A DNA stretch of 64,000 nt from Nannocystis pusilla (GCF_026626665.1 NZ_JAPNKE010000002.1:3163204-3227203), one strand, 5' to 3'. Counted from the first letter of the stretch, positions 1 to 10,829 are shown. Numbers and translations: made by a program. Notes: generated by a model from the sequence alone, not told the origin.

Positions 1-737
1 GCAGTGGAGCCGCTCGCCGATGGCGCGCTCGACGAGGAGCGCGGCGACCGAGGAGTCGACGCCGCCCGACAGGCCGCAGATCACGGAGCCGGAGGTGCCG
101 ACGCGGGCCTGCACCGCGGCGACGGCCTCGTCGACGAAGCGCGCCGCGCTCCAGTCGCGGGCGAAGCCGGCGGCGTCGAGGAAGGTGGCGATGATCTCGT
201 CCCCTCGCTCGGTGTGGGTGACCTCGGGGTGGAACTGCACGCCCCACAGCTTGCGGTCGGGGTCGAAGACGACGGCGTGCTCGCAGTTGTCCGACGAGGC
301 GAGGTTGTGGAAGCCCGGCGGCAGCGAGACGACGCGGTCGCCGTGGCTCATCCACACGCCGAGGCGATCGCCGGCGTGCAGGCGCTTCAGCGGGCCCTCC
401 GGGCGCGCGACGGTCAACACGGCCGGGCCGTACTCGCGCCGGGTCGCGCGATCGACCTGGCCGCCGGAGCCGGCGACCATCAAGTAGAGGCCGTAACAGA
501 TGCCGAGCACCGGCACGCCGAGCTCGAGGACGGCGGGGTCGAGCGGCGCGCCCTCGTCGTAGAGCGACGACGGACCGCCGCTGAGGATGATGGCCTTGGG
601 CGCGCGCGCGCCAGCTTCTCGGCGGAGGTGTGGTACGGCAGGATCTCCGCGTAGACCCCGAGCTCGCGCACGCGCCGGGCGATCAGCTGGGTGACCTGCG
701 AGCCGAAGTCGAGGACGACGAGGGTCTGATGGGCCAT
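1..737 (-). CDS. guaA: GMP synthase (glutamine-hydrolysing), 3' end outside window
   Basis: Converts XMP to GMP using glutamine and ATP, the last step of guanine nucleotide synthesis. The N-terminal class I glutamine amidotransferase domain shows GICYG with the nucleophilic Cys, then MSHGD and HPEVTH carrying the catalytic His and Glu. Close to the window edge the ATP-pyrophosphatase P-loop GLSGGVDSS appears, so only the C-terminal part is missing. The ATG at 737 lies 6 nt after the guaB stop, giving a guaB-guaA operon. The frame breaks once in a CG run at about 600-612; adding one base joins [12 protein letters not shown] to [12 protein letters not shown]. As guaA is a core gene, I read this as a sequencing deletion. 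Confidence 0.93.
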
Positions 738-743
738 GAGGCG

Positions 744-2315
<1,572 letters not shown>

Positions 2316-2451
2316 TCACGAATCAATCTCACGGCGCGGCCGCTCGCCAGTCGTGATCCGTCGGCGACCCCGGCGATCGCGCGACGACAAGGTGCGATAA
2401 GCTGCATCGACCCTGGGCGCCGTGGCCGGCGCCGTCACCTGAGCGACGGTT

Positions 2452-2706
2452 GTGCCGCCTGTACAGCCCATCGATGGCCCCCTCGCCGAGCGCGTCGTCA
2501 GCGTGCTGACGCCGCTGCTCGGCCCGCACACGGCGAAGCGCGCGCTGGCCATGATCTGCAAGCGGGCCGGCAAGGACGCCGCCGAGCTCGGGCTCGACGA
2601 TCTCGAGGTGGCCCAGACCACGCTGCGGCCGATGCTGCGGACGCTGATCGGCAACGAGGTGACGGTCCGCGTGCTCGCCGACCTCGGCGCGGAGGAGGCG
2701 TCATGA
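2452..2706 (+). CDS. Small hypothetical protein, 84 aa
   Basis: I do not recognise this protein. It begins at a GTG (VPPVQPIDGPLAERV), is predicted to be mostly helical and acidic toward the end (LGAEEAS), and has no signal peptide or membrane segment. Its TGA stop overlaps the ATG of the following membrane protein gene (ATGA at 2703), which implies translational coupling and a shared transcript. It is divergent from guaB, with about 240 bases between the two starts. Codon use is like its neighbours, with G/C at nearly every third position, which supports it being real. Confidence 0.6.
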   Translation: MPPVQPIDGPLAERVVSVLTPLLGPHTAKRALAMICKRAGKDAAELGLDDLEVAQTTLRPMLRTLIGNEVTVRVLADLGAEEAS

Positions 2707-3541
2707 ACGCGCCGCGGGGCTTGGGTCTGCTCTTCTGCTTGGTCGCCGTCGGCGGGCGCTACGCCGCCAAGCTGCTGCTGGGCGCGAGCGCCGGCGACGC
2801 CTGGCAGCGCGGCCTCGAGGTCCTCGTGGTCGCGGTGCTCGCCTTCGTGGTGTTCCGCTTCAGCGCGGGCGACCCGCCGCGACGGCCGTGGACGGTGCTG
2901 CTGCTGTCGATGGCCGTGGTCCCGCTGATCCGGTTCGCCACCTGGCAGAGCTGGTCGATCGCCGGCGTCCAGCTGCAGAACATCCTCCTCATCTTCGGCA
3001 ACATCTTCTTCGCCGGCTCGATCATCGGCTTCGGCCGGGTGCTCGGCAGCTCGGAGCTGCTGTCCGAACGGACAGGCGGCGCGCGGCCCGGGCCCTCCTC
3101 GTCATCGGCTCGCTGGCCCTCGCCGGCCTGGCGTTCATCGCCTACAACGTGTTCGAGCTGGCCAGCCGCGGCATGCCCTCCACCAGCGACGCGTGGGCCG
3201 GCGCGGTCAGCAGCGGGATCAGCACCCTGTCAGACGCGATCGTGTTCGCCGGCGGCCTCTACCTCGTGTGGCTGCTGCGCCCGATCGTCGGCGGCAGCAT
3301 CGCCCTGCCCTACCTGCTCATGGCGTTCGGCGGCGCCGCGTTCCTGGTCGTCGACGTCTGGCTGGTCGCCACCCACAAGACGGCGCAGACCGACCTCACC
3401 GACACCACGGCCAAGCTGATCGGCGCGCTCGCCTACAGCTGCTTCGCCGCGGCGGCGCTGATCCAGGCGACCCTGCTGGCCCCGAAGGCCCCGCGCGTGT
3501 CCGGCCCGGCGGCGGCCGCCCGCGCCGCTCGCCGCGGCTGA
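2703..3541 (+). CDS. Integral membrane protein of unknown function (frame interrupted)
   Basis: About 279 residues with roughly seven to eight hydrophobic segments, for example GLLFCLVAVGG, VLVVAVLAFVVF, ILLIFGNIFFAGSIIGF, LLVIGSLALAGLAFIAY and LLMAFGGAAFLVVDVWLV. No family is recognised. It overlaps the preceding 84-aa gene by four bases. The frame changes once at about 3075-3095, directly after a perfect TGTCC-GAAC-GGACA inverted repeat inside the gene; one lost base would join ELLSERTGG to AARALLVIGS. The C-terminal tail is Ala/Arg-rich and cytoplasmic in character. Confidence 0.65.
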
Positions 3542-3685
3542 ACGCGAGTCCGGTCGAGCTGTCCTTGCGGGCAGCCTCACCTGGCCCGAAGCGCAGCTGA
3601 CGGGACATGCCCCGCGGGACATGTCCGGAAGCACAGGCCCCATCACCTGCGCTTTCGGACCCGTCCGCCTGCCCGAACGGACAGC
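3542..3685 (+). repeat. Intergenic copies of the 14-nt palindrome repeat
   Basis: The gap between two convergent genes holds CATG cores at 3606 and 3620 and a CAGG variant at 3634, spaced exactly 14 nt, as well as a TGCCC-GAAC-GGACA inverted repeat at about 3670-3684. These could form hairpins at the ends of both transcripts. There is no T-tract typical of intrinsic termination. Confidence 0.6.
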
Positions 3686-5878
3686 CTACTTCGCGGCCGC
3701 CGGCGCGCGCAGCCAGGTGTCGAGCCAGGCCAGCACGTTGTCGTGCCACACCTTGCTGTTGGCCGGCTTCAGCACCCAGTGGTTCTCGTCGGGGAAGTAG
3801 AGGAAGCGGCTCGGCACCCCGCGCCGCTGCAGCGCGGTGAAGGTGGCGATGCCCTGGGTCTCGGGGATCCGGAAGTCCTTGCCGCCGTGGATGACGAGCA
3901 TCGGCAGGCGCCAGCGGTCGACGTAGTTGGCCGGGTTGTGGGCCTCGTGCTGCTTGGCGAACTGCCAGTACGGGCCGCGGTGCTCCCACTCGGGGAACCA
4001 TAGCTCCTCGGTGGCGTAATACATCATGCGGTTGTCGAACACGCCGTCGTGGTTGACGAGGCAGCGGAACGGGGCCTGCCACTGACCGGCGATCCAGTTG
4101 ACCATGAAGCCGCCGTACGAGGCCCCGAGCGCGCACACGCGGTCGCCGTCGAGCCACGGGTAGCGGGCCAGCGCCGCCGCCAGGCCCTTCTGCAGGTCGA
4201 CGAGCGGCGCCCCGCCCCAGTCGTCCTGGATCGCGTCGGTGAAGGCCTGGCCGTAGCCGGTCGAGCCGTGGAAGTCGATCATCACCACCGCGTAGCCGGC
4301 GCCCGCGTAGGTCTGCGGGTTCCAGCGGTAGCTCCAGCGATCGCTGAAAGAGCCCTGCGGGCCGCCGTGGATCAGGAACGCGACCGGCGCCTTGGCGCCC
4401 TCGGCCAGGCCCGGCGGGCGCACCACCCAGCCGTACACCGTCTCGTTCTTGTGGCCGGGGAAGCTGAACTGCTCGGCCACGCCGACGTCGGCCGCGGCGA
4501 CCTTGGCGTCGTTGACGTGCGACAGCTGCTCGATCTTGCCGTCGAGGCCCGCGGTGTAGATCTCGTCGGGGTGCGCGAGGTCGTTGCGGAGGAACAGCAG
4601 GCGGTCGCCGAAGCGCTGGACGTCGTGGATGGCCCCGCCGCGGATCAGCTCGCGCGCGCCGCCGCTGGCGACGTCGACCGCGAACAGCGACAGCCGGCCG
4701 ATGTCGTCGGCGGCGGCGTAGATCGTCTTGCCGTCGCCGCTCCACACGAACTCCTCGACCGAGCGATCCCAGCCGCCGGTGAGGATCTTCGACTGTCCTT
4801 CCGGCCATGGCTGAAGGACCAGGCTGAAGCGGTCGGCCTCGTAGCCGGGGCGGGTCATGGCCGCGTAGGCCAGGGTCTTGCCGTCGGGCGAGAAGGCCGG
4901 GCGGGTGTCCCACGCGAGGTTGCCGGCGGTCAGGCTCTTCGGCGCCGCGGAGCCGTCGAGCGGGGCGTAGAAGAGGTCGAAGTTGGTCGACCACGGCTCG
5001 GTCTGGCCGGCGACGCGGGCCGCGAACACCACGCCCTTGCCGTCGGGCGTGAGCGTCAGCTCCTCGGCGCCGCCGAACGGCTTCGACGGGACGTCGCCGT
5101 CGATGCCGCGCGAGACGTGGACCGGCTGGCCGCCGCCGCCGCTGATCGTCCAGGCGAACAGCTGCGCGCGCCGGCCGTCCTCCCACTCGTCCCAGTGGCG
5201 CGCGAACAGGCGGTTGTAGACCGTGCCGGTGCCGTGGTCCTTGCGCGCCCGCTCGCGCAGCAGCGCGGCCGTACACGCGAGCGAGCCCTCGGGCGCCGCG
5301 TCACACTCGGGGAACACCTCGGCAGAGAACACCAGCTGGCCGGCGTCGCTGAGCACGATGGCGCCCACGTCGACCGGGAAGTCGGTGACGCGCGTCGGCG
5401 TCTCGCCGATGGCGGCGCGGAACACCTGCTGCGTGCCCTCGTGCTTGCCGAGGAAGTACAGGGTCTCGCTGTCGCCGGCCCAGCGCGGGCTGGACTCGCT
5501 GTCGAGGTCGGAGGTCACGCGGATCGGGCCCGAGCCGTCGATCCCCATCACGTAGATGTCGCTGCGCCCGCGGTTGTGCTCGAGGTCGGTCTTGCGCAGC
5601 ACGAACGCGACCTTCTTGCCGTTGGGCGCGACCTGGGGGTCGCTGATCCGATCGAACGCGAGCAGGTCGAGCACCGAGAACGGGTGCTGCCCGGGCGGGG
5701 CGATCATTTGATCGACGAACGGCTCGGGCGCGGCGGCCCGGGCCTCGGCCGCCGGGGTCTCGGGCGCCGGCGCTGCGGCGGGCGGACAGTCGCGGACGAC
5801 CCGCTCGCGGGTGCCGCCGCAAGCGACGGCGAGGGTGGACAGACCGAGGATGGTTCGAAGTCGGGGGCGAACGCGCAC
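3686..5878 (-). CDS. S9 family prolyl oligopeptidase-type lipoprotein peptidase
   Basis: A 730-residue serine peptidase related to acylaminoacyl-peptidases and dipeptidyl peptidases. It starts with a lipoprotein signal (lipobox LAVACGG) and a Pro/Ala linker. A WD40-like propeller follows at about residues 60-460 (DPQVAPNGKKVAFVLRK, SSPRWAGDSETLYF, PAFSPDGKTLAYAA). The alpha/beta hydrolase domain has the triad Ser587 (GASYGG), Asp668 (HGGKDFRIPE) and His700 (DENHWV). All catalytic residues are present. It probably acts in the cell envelope on oligopeptides, fitting a predatory or scavenging life style (inference). It stands alone on the minus strand; the last residues APAAAK end just before the intergenic repeats. 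Confidence 0.93.
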   Translation of the reverse strand: MRVRPRLRTILGLSTLAVACGGTRERVVRDCPPAAAPAPETPAAEARAAAPEPFVDQMIAPPGQHPFSVLDLLAFDRISDPQVAPNGKKVAFVLRKTDLEHNRGRSDIYVMGIDGSGPIRVTSDLDSESSPRWAGDSETLYFLGKHEGTQQVFRAAIGETPTRVTDFPVDVGAIVLSDAGQLVFSAEVFPECDAAPEGSLACTAALLRERARKDHGTGTVYNRLFARHWDEWEDGRRAQLFAWTISGGGGQPVHVSRGIDGDVPSKPFGGAEELTLTPDGKGVVFAARVAGQTEPWSTNFDLFYAPLDGSAAPKSLTAGNLAWDTRPAFSPDGKTLAYAAMTRPGYEADRFSLVLQPWPEGQSKILTGGWDRSVEEFVWSGDGKTIYAAADDIGRLSLFAVDVASGGARELIRGGAIHDVQRFGDRLLFLRNDLAHPDEIYTAGLDGKIEQLSHVNDAKVAAADVGVAEQFSFPGHKNETVYGWVVRPPGLAEGAKAPVAFLIHGGPQGSFSDRWSYRWNPQTYAGAGYAVVMIDFHGSTGYGQAFTDAIQDDWGGAPLVDLQKGLAAALARYPWLDGDRVCALGASYGGFMVNWIAGQWQAPFRCLVNHDGVFDNRMMYYATEELWFPEWEHRGPYWQFAKQHEAHNPANYVDRWRLPMLVIHGGKDFRIPETQGIATFTALQRRGVPSRFLYFPDENHWVLKPANSKVWHDNVLAWLDTWLRAPAAAK

Positions 5879-6227
5879 GATTGCCCCAGACTATACGGGC
5901 GCCGCCGCGCGCCGGGAAGTTATGCAGCCGAACGGCGCTCCGCGGCCCTCCCGGGCGCCCCGCGAGACATCGAGTTTCCCGGCGGACGCGCAGTCGGGCG
6001 GTCCGCGCCGGTCGCCGGCCGCGCCGACGTGGGCCGCGGGCTGCATGTCTGAAGCGACATGTTCGTATCGACATGGCCCTCGGACGCTTCGGTCGCGCGC
6101 CCGACTCGCGTGAACTGCTCGACCGGAGCGCCGCTCAGGCCCGCGCTCGGCGCTCGTGGTCGTTCGGGCATGTCTCCGGGGACATGCCCCTTCAATCATG
6201 TCCTCGAGAGCATGTCCTCAGGGACCG
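5879..6227 (+). repeat. Gene-free stretch with two 14-nt repeat arrays
   Basis: About 350 bases lie between the S9 peptidase start and the end of the J-domain gene. CATG cores sit at 6044, 6058 and 6072, and again at 6169, 6183, 6197 and 6211, each exactly 14 nt from the next. The flanks of neighbouring cores are partly complementary across 4-nt loops. The left part (5879-6040) should carry the peptidase promoter, but I could not place a convincing -35/-10. Confidence 0.75.
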
Positions 6228-6666
6228 TCACCGCTGCCCGCGGGTCTTGACCGAGCGGGCCACGCCGGCGGCCGCCAGCAGCGACAGCCCGAGCGCGGCG
6301 GCGAGGCCGGCCGCGCCGGCGACGACGGCGGCGCCCCAGCCGTAGGCCTGGGCGGGAGGCGGCGCCGGCTGGCTCGGCGGCGGCGCCTGACCCCACGCGC
6401 GGGCGGCGGCCTGGAACAGCGGATCGACGGGCACCTCGGGCGCGCCCCGCCCCGCTCGCGCGAGGTCGAAGCGGGCCCGCTGCTGCGGATCGCAGAGCAC
6501 GTCGCGGGCGGTCACGATGGCCCGCATGCGCGCCGGCGGCCGCGTCGTGGGGGTTGCGATCGGCGTGGTGGCGATGCATCGCGCTGCGGAAGGCTCGACG
6601 GATCTCCGCCTCCGAGGCGGACGGCGCGACCCCCAGGACCCGGTAGTGATCGACGAAGGCGGGCAT
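6228..6666 (-). CDS. J-domain protein with C-terminal membrane segment (frame interrupted)
   Basis: About 145 residues. The N-terminus is a DnaJ-type J-domain (FVDHYRVLGVAPSASEAEIRRAFRSA, shown here in part: DHYRVLGVAPSASEAEI), ending CDPQQRARFD. The hallmark HPD is replaced by HAD (HRHHADRNP), which would be expected to weaken stimulation of DnaK. A Pro-rich linker leads to one hydrophobic helix (AAVVAGAAGLAAALGLSLL) and a basic tail. The ATG at 6666 gives the canonical J-domain start. The frame shifts at about 6530-6545 in GCGGCCGCCGGCGCGC; unlike most breaks in the window it needs one extra base removed, or two added. Function beyond a co-chaperone-like role is unknown. Confidence 0.7.
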
Positions 6667-6757
6667 GCGCCGCGATCTTGCCACACGCCGCGGCGCGCGG
6701 CGCGGACTCGGCCGCCGGCGGGTCGACAAGCCCGCGCGACGACGCTACCGTGCGCGC

Positions 6758-6958
6758 GTGCAACCGGTGTGCGACAGGCGCTGCCCCTGGTGCGGTCAAC
6801 CACTCGCGCTGGTGTGGGTCCACGGCCACGGCCAGTGCGTCCGCTGCGGCACCAACCTCGAGGAGTGCTGCCGCGGCGAGACGGCCGAGGTCGCATCGGC
6901 GAGCGCGGCCGCGCCCGCGCACCGGCCCTCCCCCGCGCGCCCGTGGGAGCGAGGCTGA
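6758..6958 (+). CDS. Small zinc-ribbon protein, 66 aa
   Basis: The product has paired cysteines in CDRRCPWCGQPL and CVRCGTNLEECC, a treble-clef or zinc-ribbon-like arrangement, followed by an Ala/Pro-rich tail. The GTG at 6758 begins right before the first cysteines; an upstream ATG at 6665 in the same frame would add an Arg-rich stretch unlike coding sequence. It is five bases upstream of the YkgJ-like gene and divergent from the J-domain gene. No specific function can be assigned; such proteins often bind nucleic acid or act as small metal-binding partners. Confidence 0.6.
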   Translation: MQPVCDRRCPWCGQPLALVWVHGHGQCVRCGTNLEECCRGETAEVASASAAAPAHRPSPARPWERG

Positions 6959-6963
6959 CCGCC

Positions 6964-7293
6964 ATGGCCCGCTACGACTGCCTGAGCTGCGGCGCCTGCT
7001 GTCAGAACACCCCGGAGAACCAGTCCGAGGGCTTCGCGCAGTACATCGAGGTCGACCCCGCGGCGCCGTTGTGGCGCCGCCCCGACCTGGTGCGCAAGCT
7101 GGTGGTCCGCGACGACGACGGCGCGGCGCACCTGCGGCTCCACCCTGACGGCCGCTGCGTCGCGCTGCGCGGGCGGATCGGCGCGCGGGTGCGCTGTGAG
7201 ATCTATCGCGAGCGGCCGATGCCGTGCCGCAGCGTCGAGGCCGGCAGCGACCTGTGCCAGCGCTACCGCCGGAGCCGCGGACTCCGGGTGTGA
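6964..7293 (+). CDS. YkgJ-type cysteine-cluster protein (UPF0153)
   Basis: A 109-residue member of the YkgJ family of zinc- or iron-chelating proteins. It shows the family's CLSCGACCQN cluster at the N-terminus, and CEIYRERPMPCR followed by LCQRYR near the C-terminus. The biochemical role of the family is not settled. It sits five bases after the zinc-ribbon gene. Its last codons overlap a GTG start for the next lipoprotein gene, so the three genes probably form one unit. Confidence 0.85.
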   Translation: MARYDCLSCGACCQNTPENQSEGFAQYIEVDPAAPLWRRPDLVRKLVVRDDDGAAHLRLHPDGRCVALRGRIGARVRCEIYRERPMPCRSVEAGSDLCQRYRRSRGLRV

Positions 7294-8831
7294 AATTCGC
7301 CGCGTTGCGGCACGCTCTCCGGGTGCGTCTCTCGCCGGTCCTGCTCGCGCTCGTCGCCTGCGCGCCGAAGCCGGCGCCCCCGAGCCCGGCGGTCGATCCG
7401 GTGGCTGTCCCTGCGGACATGCCCGAAAAGACCGGTCCTGACGACCAGGCCGCAGCCCCGCCGTCCGCGCTCGCGCCCGGGCCGGGCGCTCGCGTCGCGC
7501 TCGACGTGCGCGGCCGGGGGGTCGTCGCCCTGCCCGATCGCGTCGTCGTGCTCGACGACGACTTCCGCCACCTCCGCGGCTTCGATCCGGTCACGGGCGC
7601 CGAGCTGTGGCGGGTCCAGGCGCAGCCGGAGGCCCGCGGGGAACACACCCTGTATGCCGTCGGCGATCGCGTGCTGCTGTACGCCGGGCCCGACCTCGTC
7701 GCCGTCGACGCGCGCCGCGGCGAGCTGGTGGCGACCCATTCGGCGCGCGCCTACAACGGCGGCGATTCGCATTGCCGCCTCGACATCACCCACGGCTTCG
7801 CCGCCCGCGGGCGCCGCTGGACCGTCGACGATCCGGCGCTCACCGCCTGCGCGACCGCCTGCACCTGCACCCGACGGCTGTTCCGCTGCGACACCGGCGC
7901 GCCGATCGGCAAGCCCTTCGACGGCAGCGAGATACACCTCCACGACGAACTGGAGCAGTCGGCCAGCATGATGTGCGTTGGCGCGCCGAACCTGCTCGGG
8001 CGGATCGGCGGCAAGTACCTGCTCGGCGTCCGGACCAGGCCCGACGCCTACGAGGCGATCGCGGTCGACGGCGAGGGCAAGGTGCTGTGGCGCCGGCCGG
8101 AGCTGTCCGCCGCGGTCGAGCCGTACCGGCGGTTCGACGGCGACGGCGCCGCCGACGCGTGCTGGTCGATCGACGGCACGAGCATGGTCGCCTGGACATG
8201 TTCGACCGGACAGATCCGCTGGCGGGCCCAGTTCCCCGGCGAGGCGCATCAGTTCAGCAGCGAGGCGCACGTGGTGGCGCCGGGGCTGCTGCTCGTGCGC
8301 CGGCACTCCGAGAGCGAGCTGCAGGTCGAGCTGCGCGACGTCGCCACCGGCAAGCAGCGGTGGCGCCGCACGCTGCCGCCCGACCGCGTCGCCCTGGCCC
8401 CCGGCGAGGACACCGACGTCCTCGCGTTCGCCCAGACGACGACCTACGTGTGGCTCGATCTGCACAAAGGCGCCACGCTGCGCGAGCACACCCTGGCGAA
8501 GGACCAGTCGCTGACCCGCGACCCCGCGAGCGACGGCTACATCCGGCTCGGCGGGTCGGAGGTGGCCCTGCTGAGCCGCGACGGCGAGGTGCTGCAAACT
8601 GTCCCGAAGGACACCCCCGGGATCGAGTGGCTCGGCGCCGGCTTCGTCGCCGGTCGCCAGGAGCGGCGCTTCACCGTGCTCCGCCGACCCGACTTCGCCC
8701 CCGCGCTCACGGTCGAGGGCGGGTGGCTGGTCGAGGACTCGAGCGCGGCGCTCGGGCCGGCCGCGGTGGTGCTCCGCGAGCAGCGCGGACAAGACGAGCC
8801 GCTGCGGATCGTCGTCCTGCGCGCGGACTGA
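7290..8831 (+). CDS. PQQ-like beta-propeller lipoprotein
   Basis: A 513-residue secreted protein with a signal peptide ending in the lipobox LVACAPK. Repeated blades of the quinoprotein type follow: GFDPVTGAELWRVQ, AIAVDGEGKVLWRR, CSTGQIRWRAQFPG, DVATGKQRWRRTLP. A Cys-rich insert (CATACTCTRRLFRC) is probably disulphide-bonded. The family resembles BamB and alcohol-dehydrogenase propellers, but no cofactor ligands are evident, so the role is probably binding or scaffolding in the envelope. GTG 7290 overlaps the upstream stop by four bases; GTG 7323 would give a tighter signal peptide and is a good alternative. The 14-nt repeat is present in the coding sequence at about 7400-7425, read as PADMPEKTGPD. 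Confidence 0.8.
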   Translation: MKFAALRHALRVRLSPVLLALVACAPKPAPPSPAVDPVAVPADMPEKTGPDDQAAAPPSALAPGPGARVALDVRGRGVVALPDRVVVLDDDFRHLRGFDPVTGAELWRVQAQPEARGEHTLYAVGDRVLLYAGPDLVAVDARRGELVATHSARAYNGGDSHCRLDITHGFAARGRRWTVDDPALTACATACTCTRRLFRCDTGAPIGKPFDGSEIHLHDELEQSASMMCVGAPNLLGRIGGKYLLGVRTRPDAYEAIAVDGEGKVLWRRPELSAAVEPYRRFDGDGAADACWSIDGTSMVAWTCSTGQIRWRAQFPGEAHQFSSEAHVVAPGLLLVRRHSESELQVELRDVATGKQRWRRTLPPDRVALAPGEDTDVLAFAQTTTYVWLDLHKGATLREHTLAKDQSLTRDPASDGYIRLGGSEVALLSRDGEVLQTVPKDTPGIEWLGAGFVAGRQERRFTVLRRPDFAPALTVEGGWLVEDSSAALGPAAVVLREQRGQDEPLRIVVLRAD

Positions 8832-8963
8832 GCGACCGGTGCACCTGGTCTCTCCGCCAGGTACCATCGCTACTCGCGGCCGAGGCGAGGCTGCGCGCGG
8901 CCCCTGGCCGCGATGCACCTGTCTTCTTCGCCAGGTGGCGCCTCGGCCCGCGATGCGCGAGCC
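8832..8963 (+). repeat. Two related ACCTG...CAGGT hairpins between convergent genes
   Basis: Two inverted repeats, ACCTGG at 8843-8848 with CCAGGT at 8857-8862, and CACCT at 8916 with AGGTG at 8933, lie in the gap between the propeller lipoprotein and the kinase-like gene. Both contain CTNTCCGCCAGGT-like loops. They may act as bidirectional transcription ends and look like diverged relatives of the dispersed 14-nt repeat. Confidence 0.5.
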
Positions 8964-10829
8964 TCAGCCGCCCTTCTTGGGCCGCGTGATCTCGATGTTG
9001 GTGCCGACGCCCTCCTCGGGGTCGAGCTCCTCCGAGGCCGCGTTCTCCTCGTCGCGGAAGCTCTTGCGGTCGGACCGCTTGAGCTTGGCCTTGAGCTCCT
9101 TCTGCCCGTCGGCCGCGACCTCGATCGTCTCGAGGTAGTTGTCGAAGCCCTTGGCCTTGAACTCGACCTGGTGCGACCCCGGCGTCAGCTCGAGCGTCAG
9201 CGGGGTCTTGCCCTTCGACACCCCGTCGACCAGCACCTCGGCCTTGGGCGTCGCGTCGATCTTGATCGCCACCGGGCCGGCCGGCTGCGGCGGCGTCTCG
9301 ACCTTCGTGTCGGGCGGCGTCTCGACCTTCGTGTCCGGCGGCGTCTCGGGCGGCGTGTCCGTCTTCGTGTCCGGCGGCGCCTCGACCTTCGTGTCCGGCG
9401 GCGTCTCGGTCTTCGTGTCTTCCGGCGGCAGCTGGCCCTTCGCCTCCAGCTCTTGAATCTGGACCTTCAGCGCAGCTTGCCGCTCCTTGGCCTGAGCGTT
9501 GGTCGGATCGGTGACCAGCACGACCTCGTAGGCCGCGAGCGCCTCGTACAGCTTGCCGGCGGTCTCGAACTCCTGCGCCTTGGCCAGGCCGGCGGCGATC
9601 TGGGGCGGCGCGGACTCTTGCGGGGGAGCCGCGATCGGCGGCGGCAGCGGCGGTTGCTTCTGGCTCTCGAGGTAGAAGTACACGCCGACGCCGACGCCGA
9701 CGATCGCCAGCAGCGCGAAGATCCAGCCCGAGCCGCCGCCGGAGCTCGGCGCCTCGGCGACGGCCGCCGGCGCGGGCTCGATGACGGGGATCGGGTGGGC
9801 GCCGCTGGCCTCGACCGCGGCGGCGAGGGTGGCCGAGCGCGCGCGGTCCTGGGCCGCCTCGGCCGGGCTCGGACCTGGCCCACGGGACAGGTTGTCCTTC
9901 GCCGCCACGCGAGCGCGCGGGGCCGCAACCGGCAGGCGGAACATCGCCGCCGGCACGCAATCGATCATCCGCTCCACGATCTCGTTGGCGTCCGTCGGCC
10001 GGTTGTCGGGGTTCTTGGCCAGGCAGTCGTGGATCAGGTGGATGAGCTCGTCCGGGACGTTGTGGTCCGGCGGCAGGACCGTCTCGAGCGGCGTCGGCTT
10101 GGCGTTGACGTGCTTGTGCAGCACGTCGCGCGGGCTGTCGCCCTCGAACGGCAGCCGGCCGGACAGCATGTGATAGAACAGCACGCCGACCGCGTACACG
10201 TCGGAGCGCGCGTCGGCCGGCCGGTTCATGATGACTTCGGGCGCGAGGTAGGCCGGCTCGCCGACCACCGGCGCCTCTTCGTCGCTGCCCTCGGGCCACT
10301 CGAACAGCGCCGCGATCCCGAGGTCGATCAGCTTGACGTAGTTGGCGCGGCCCTGCTCCTCGACCAGCATCACCTGGTCGGCGTTGAGGTCGCCGTGGAC
10401 CATCCGGCGCACGTGCGCGCCGCCCAGCCCCTTGAGCACCTGCGCGGCGATCGGCACGAACCCCTCGAGCTGGAGTCGGCCCATGCGCCGCACGTACTCG
10501 GCCAGCGTCTCGCCCTCGACGTACTCGACCGCGATCCACACGCGCCCCGACTCGCGCCCGTGGTCGTGCACGGCGGCGATGTTGGGGTGCTCGAGGGTGG
10601 CCAGCGCCTTGGCTTGCTCGTCGAAGCGCACCGCCGCGGGCGACCCGTCGATCCACCCCGCCGCCAGCAGCTGCACGACGACGGTGCGGTGCATGGTGCG
10701 GTGGGTGGCGAGGAACGCCTGAACCCGCGGCCCACGCTCCAGGACGCGCTGCAGGGTGTAGTGGCTGCCGATCGTCTGGCCGATCAGGGCGTCTGTCCCG
10801 GATGCGGGGATGGATCTCTTAACCGGCAT
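8964..10829 (-). CDS. Ser/Thr kinase-like membrane protein with PEGA domain, probable pseudokinase
   Basis: A 621-residue protein. A Hanks-type kinase fold spans about residues 20-290: catalytic-loop Asp147 is present in VHGDLNADQV, but the canonical HRDLKPxN is changed. DFG is DLG (LIDLGIAAL), the glycine loop is degenerate (VLERGPRVQAF) and the beta-3 Lys position reads VVVQLL. Loss of that Lys suggests weak or no phosphotransfer. A membrane helix follows (GWIFALLAIVGVGVGVYFY), then a helical TPR-like part, a run of ETPPDTKV repeats, and a PEGA domain (KAEVLVDGVSKGKTPLTLEL). PEGA domains usually bind envelope components. Signal sensing outside with a non-catalytic or altered kinase inside is the likely role. 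Confidence 0.88.
   Translation of the reverse strand: MPVKRSIPASGTDALIGQTIGSHYTLQRVLERGPRVQAFLATHRTMHRTVVVQLLAAGWIDGSPAAVRFDEQAKALATLEHPNIAAVHDHGRESGRVWIAVEYVEGETLAEYVRRMGRLQLEGFVPIAAQVLKGLGGAHVRRMVHGDLNADQVMLVEEQGRANYVKLIDLGIAALFEWPEGSDEEAPVVGEPAYLAPEVIMNRPADARSDVYAVGVLFYHMLSGRLPFEGDSPRDVLHKHVNAKPTPLETVLPPDHNVPDELIHLIHDCLAKNPDNRPTDANEIVERMIDCVPAAMFRLPVAAPRARVAAKDNLSRGPGPSPAEAAQDRARSATLAAAVEASGAHPIPVIEPAPAAVAEAPSSGGGSGWIFALLAIVGVGVGVYFYLESQKQPPLPPPIAAPPQESAPPQIAAGLAKAQEFETAGKLYEALAAYEVVLVTDPTNAQAKERQAALKVQIQELEAKGQLPPEDTKTETPPDTKVEAPPDTKTDTPPETPPDTKVETPPDTKVETPPQPAGPVAIKIDATPKAEVLVDGVSKGKTPLTLELTPGSHQVEFKAKGFDNYLETIEVAADGQKELKAKLKRSDRKSFRDEENAASEELDPEEGVGTNIEITRPKKGG

Noticed and set aside
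9..487. Other plus-strand open frames opposite guaA
   Set aside because: Third-position G/C bias matches the minus-strand guaA frame, which has all family motifs.
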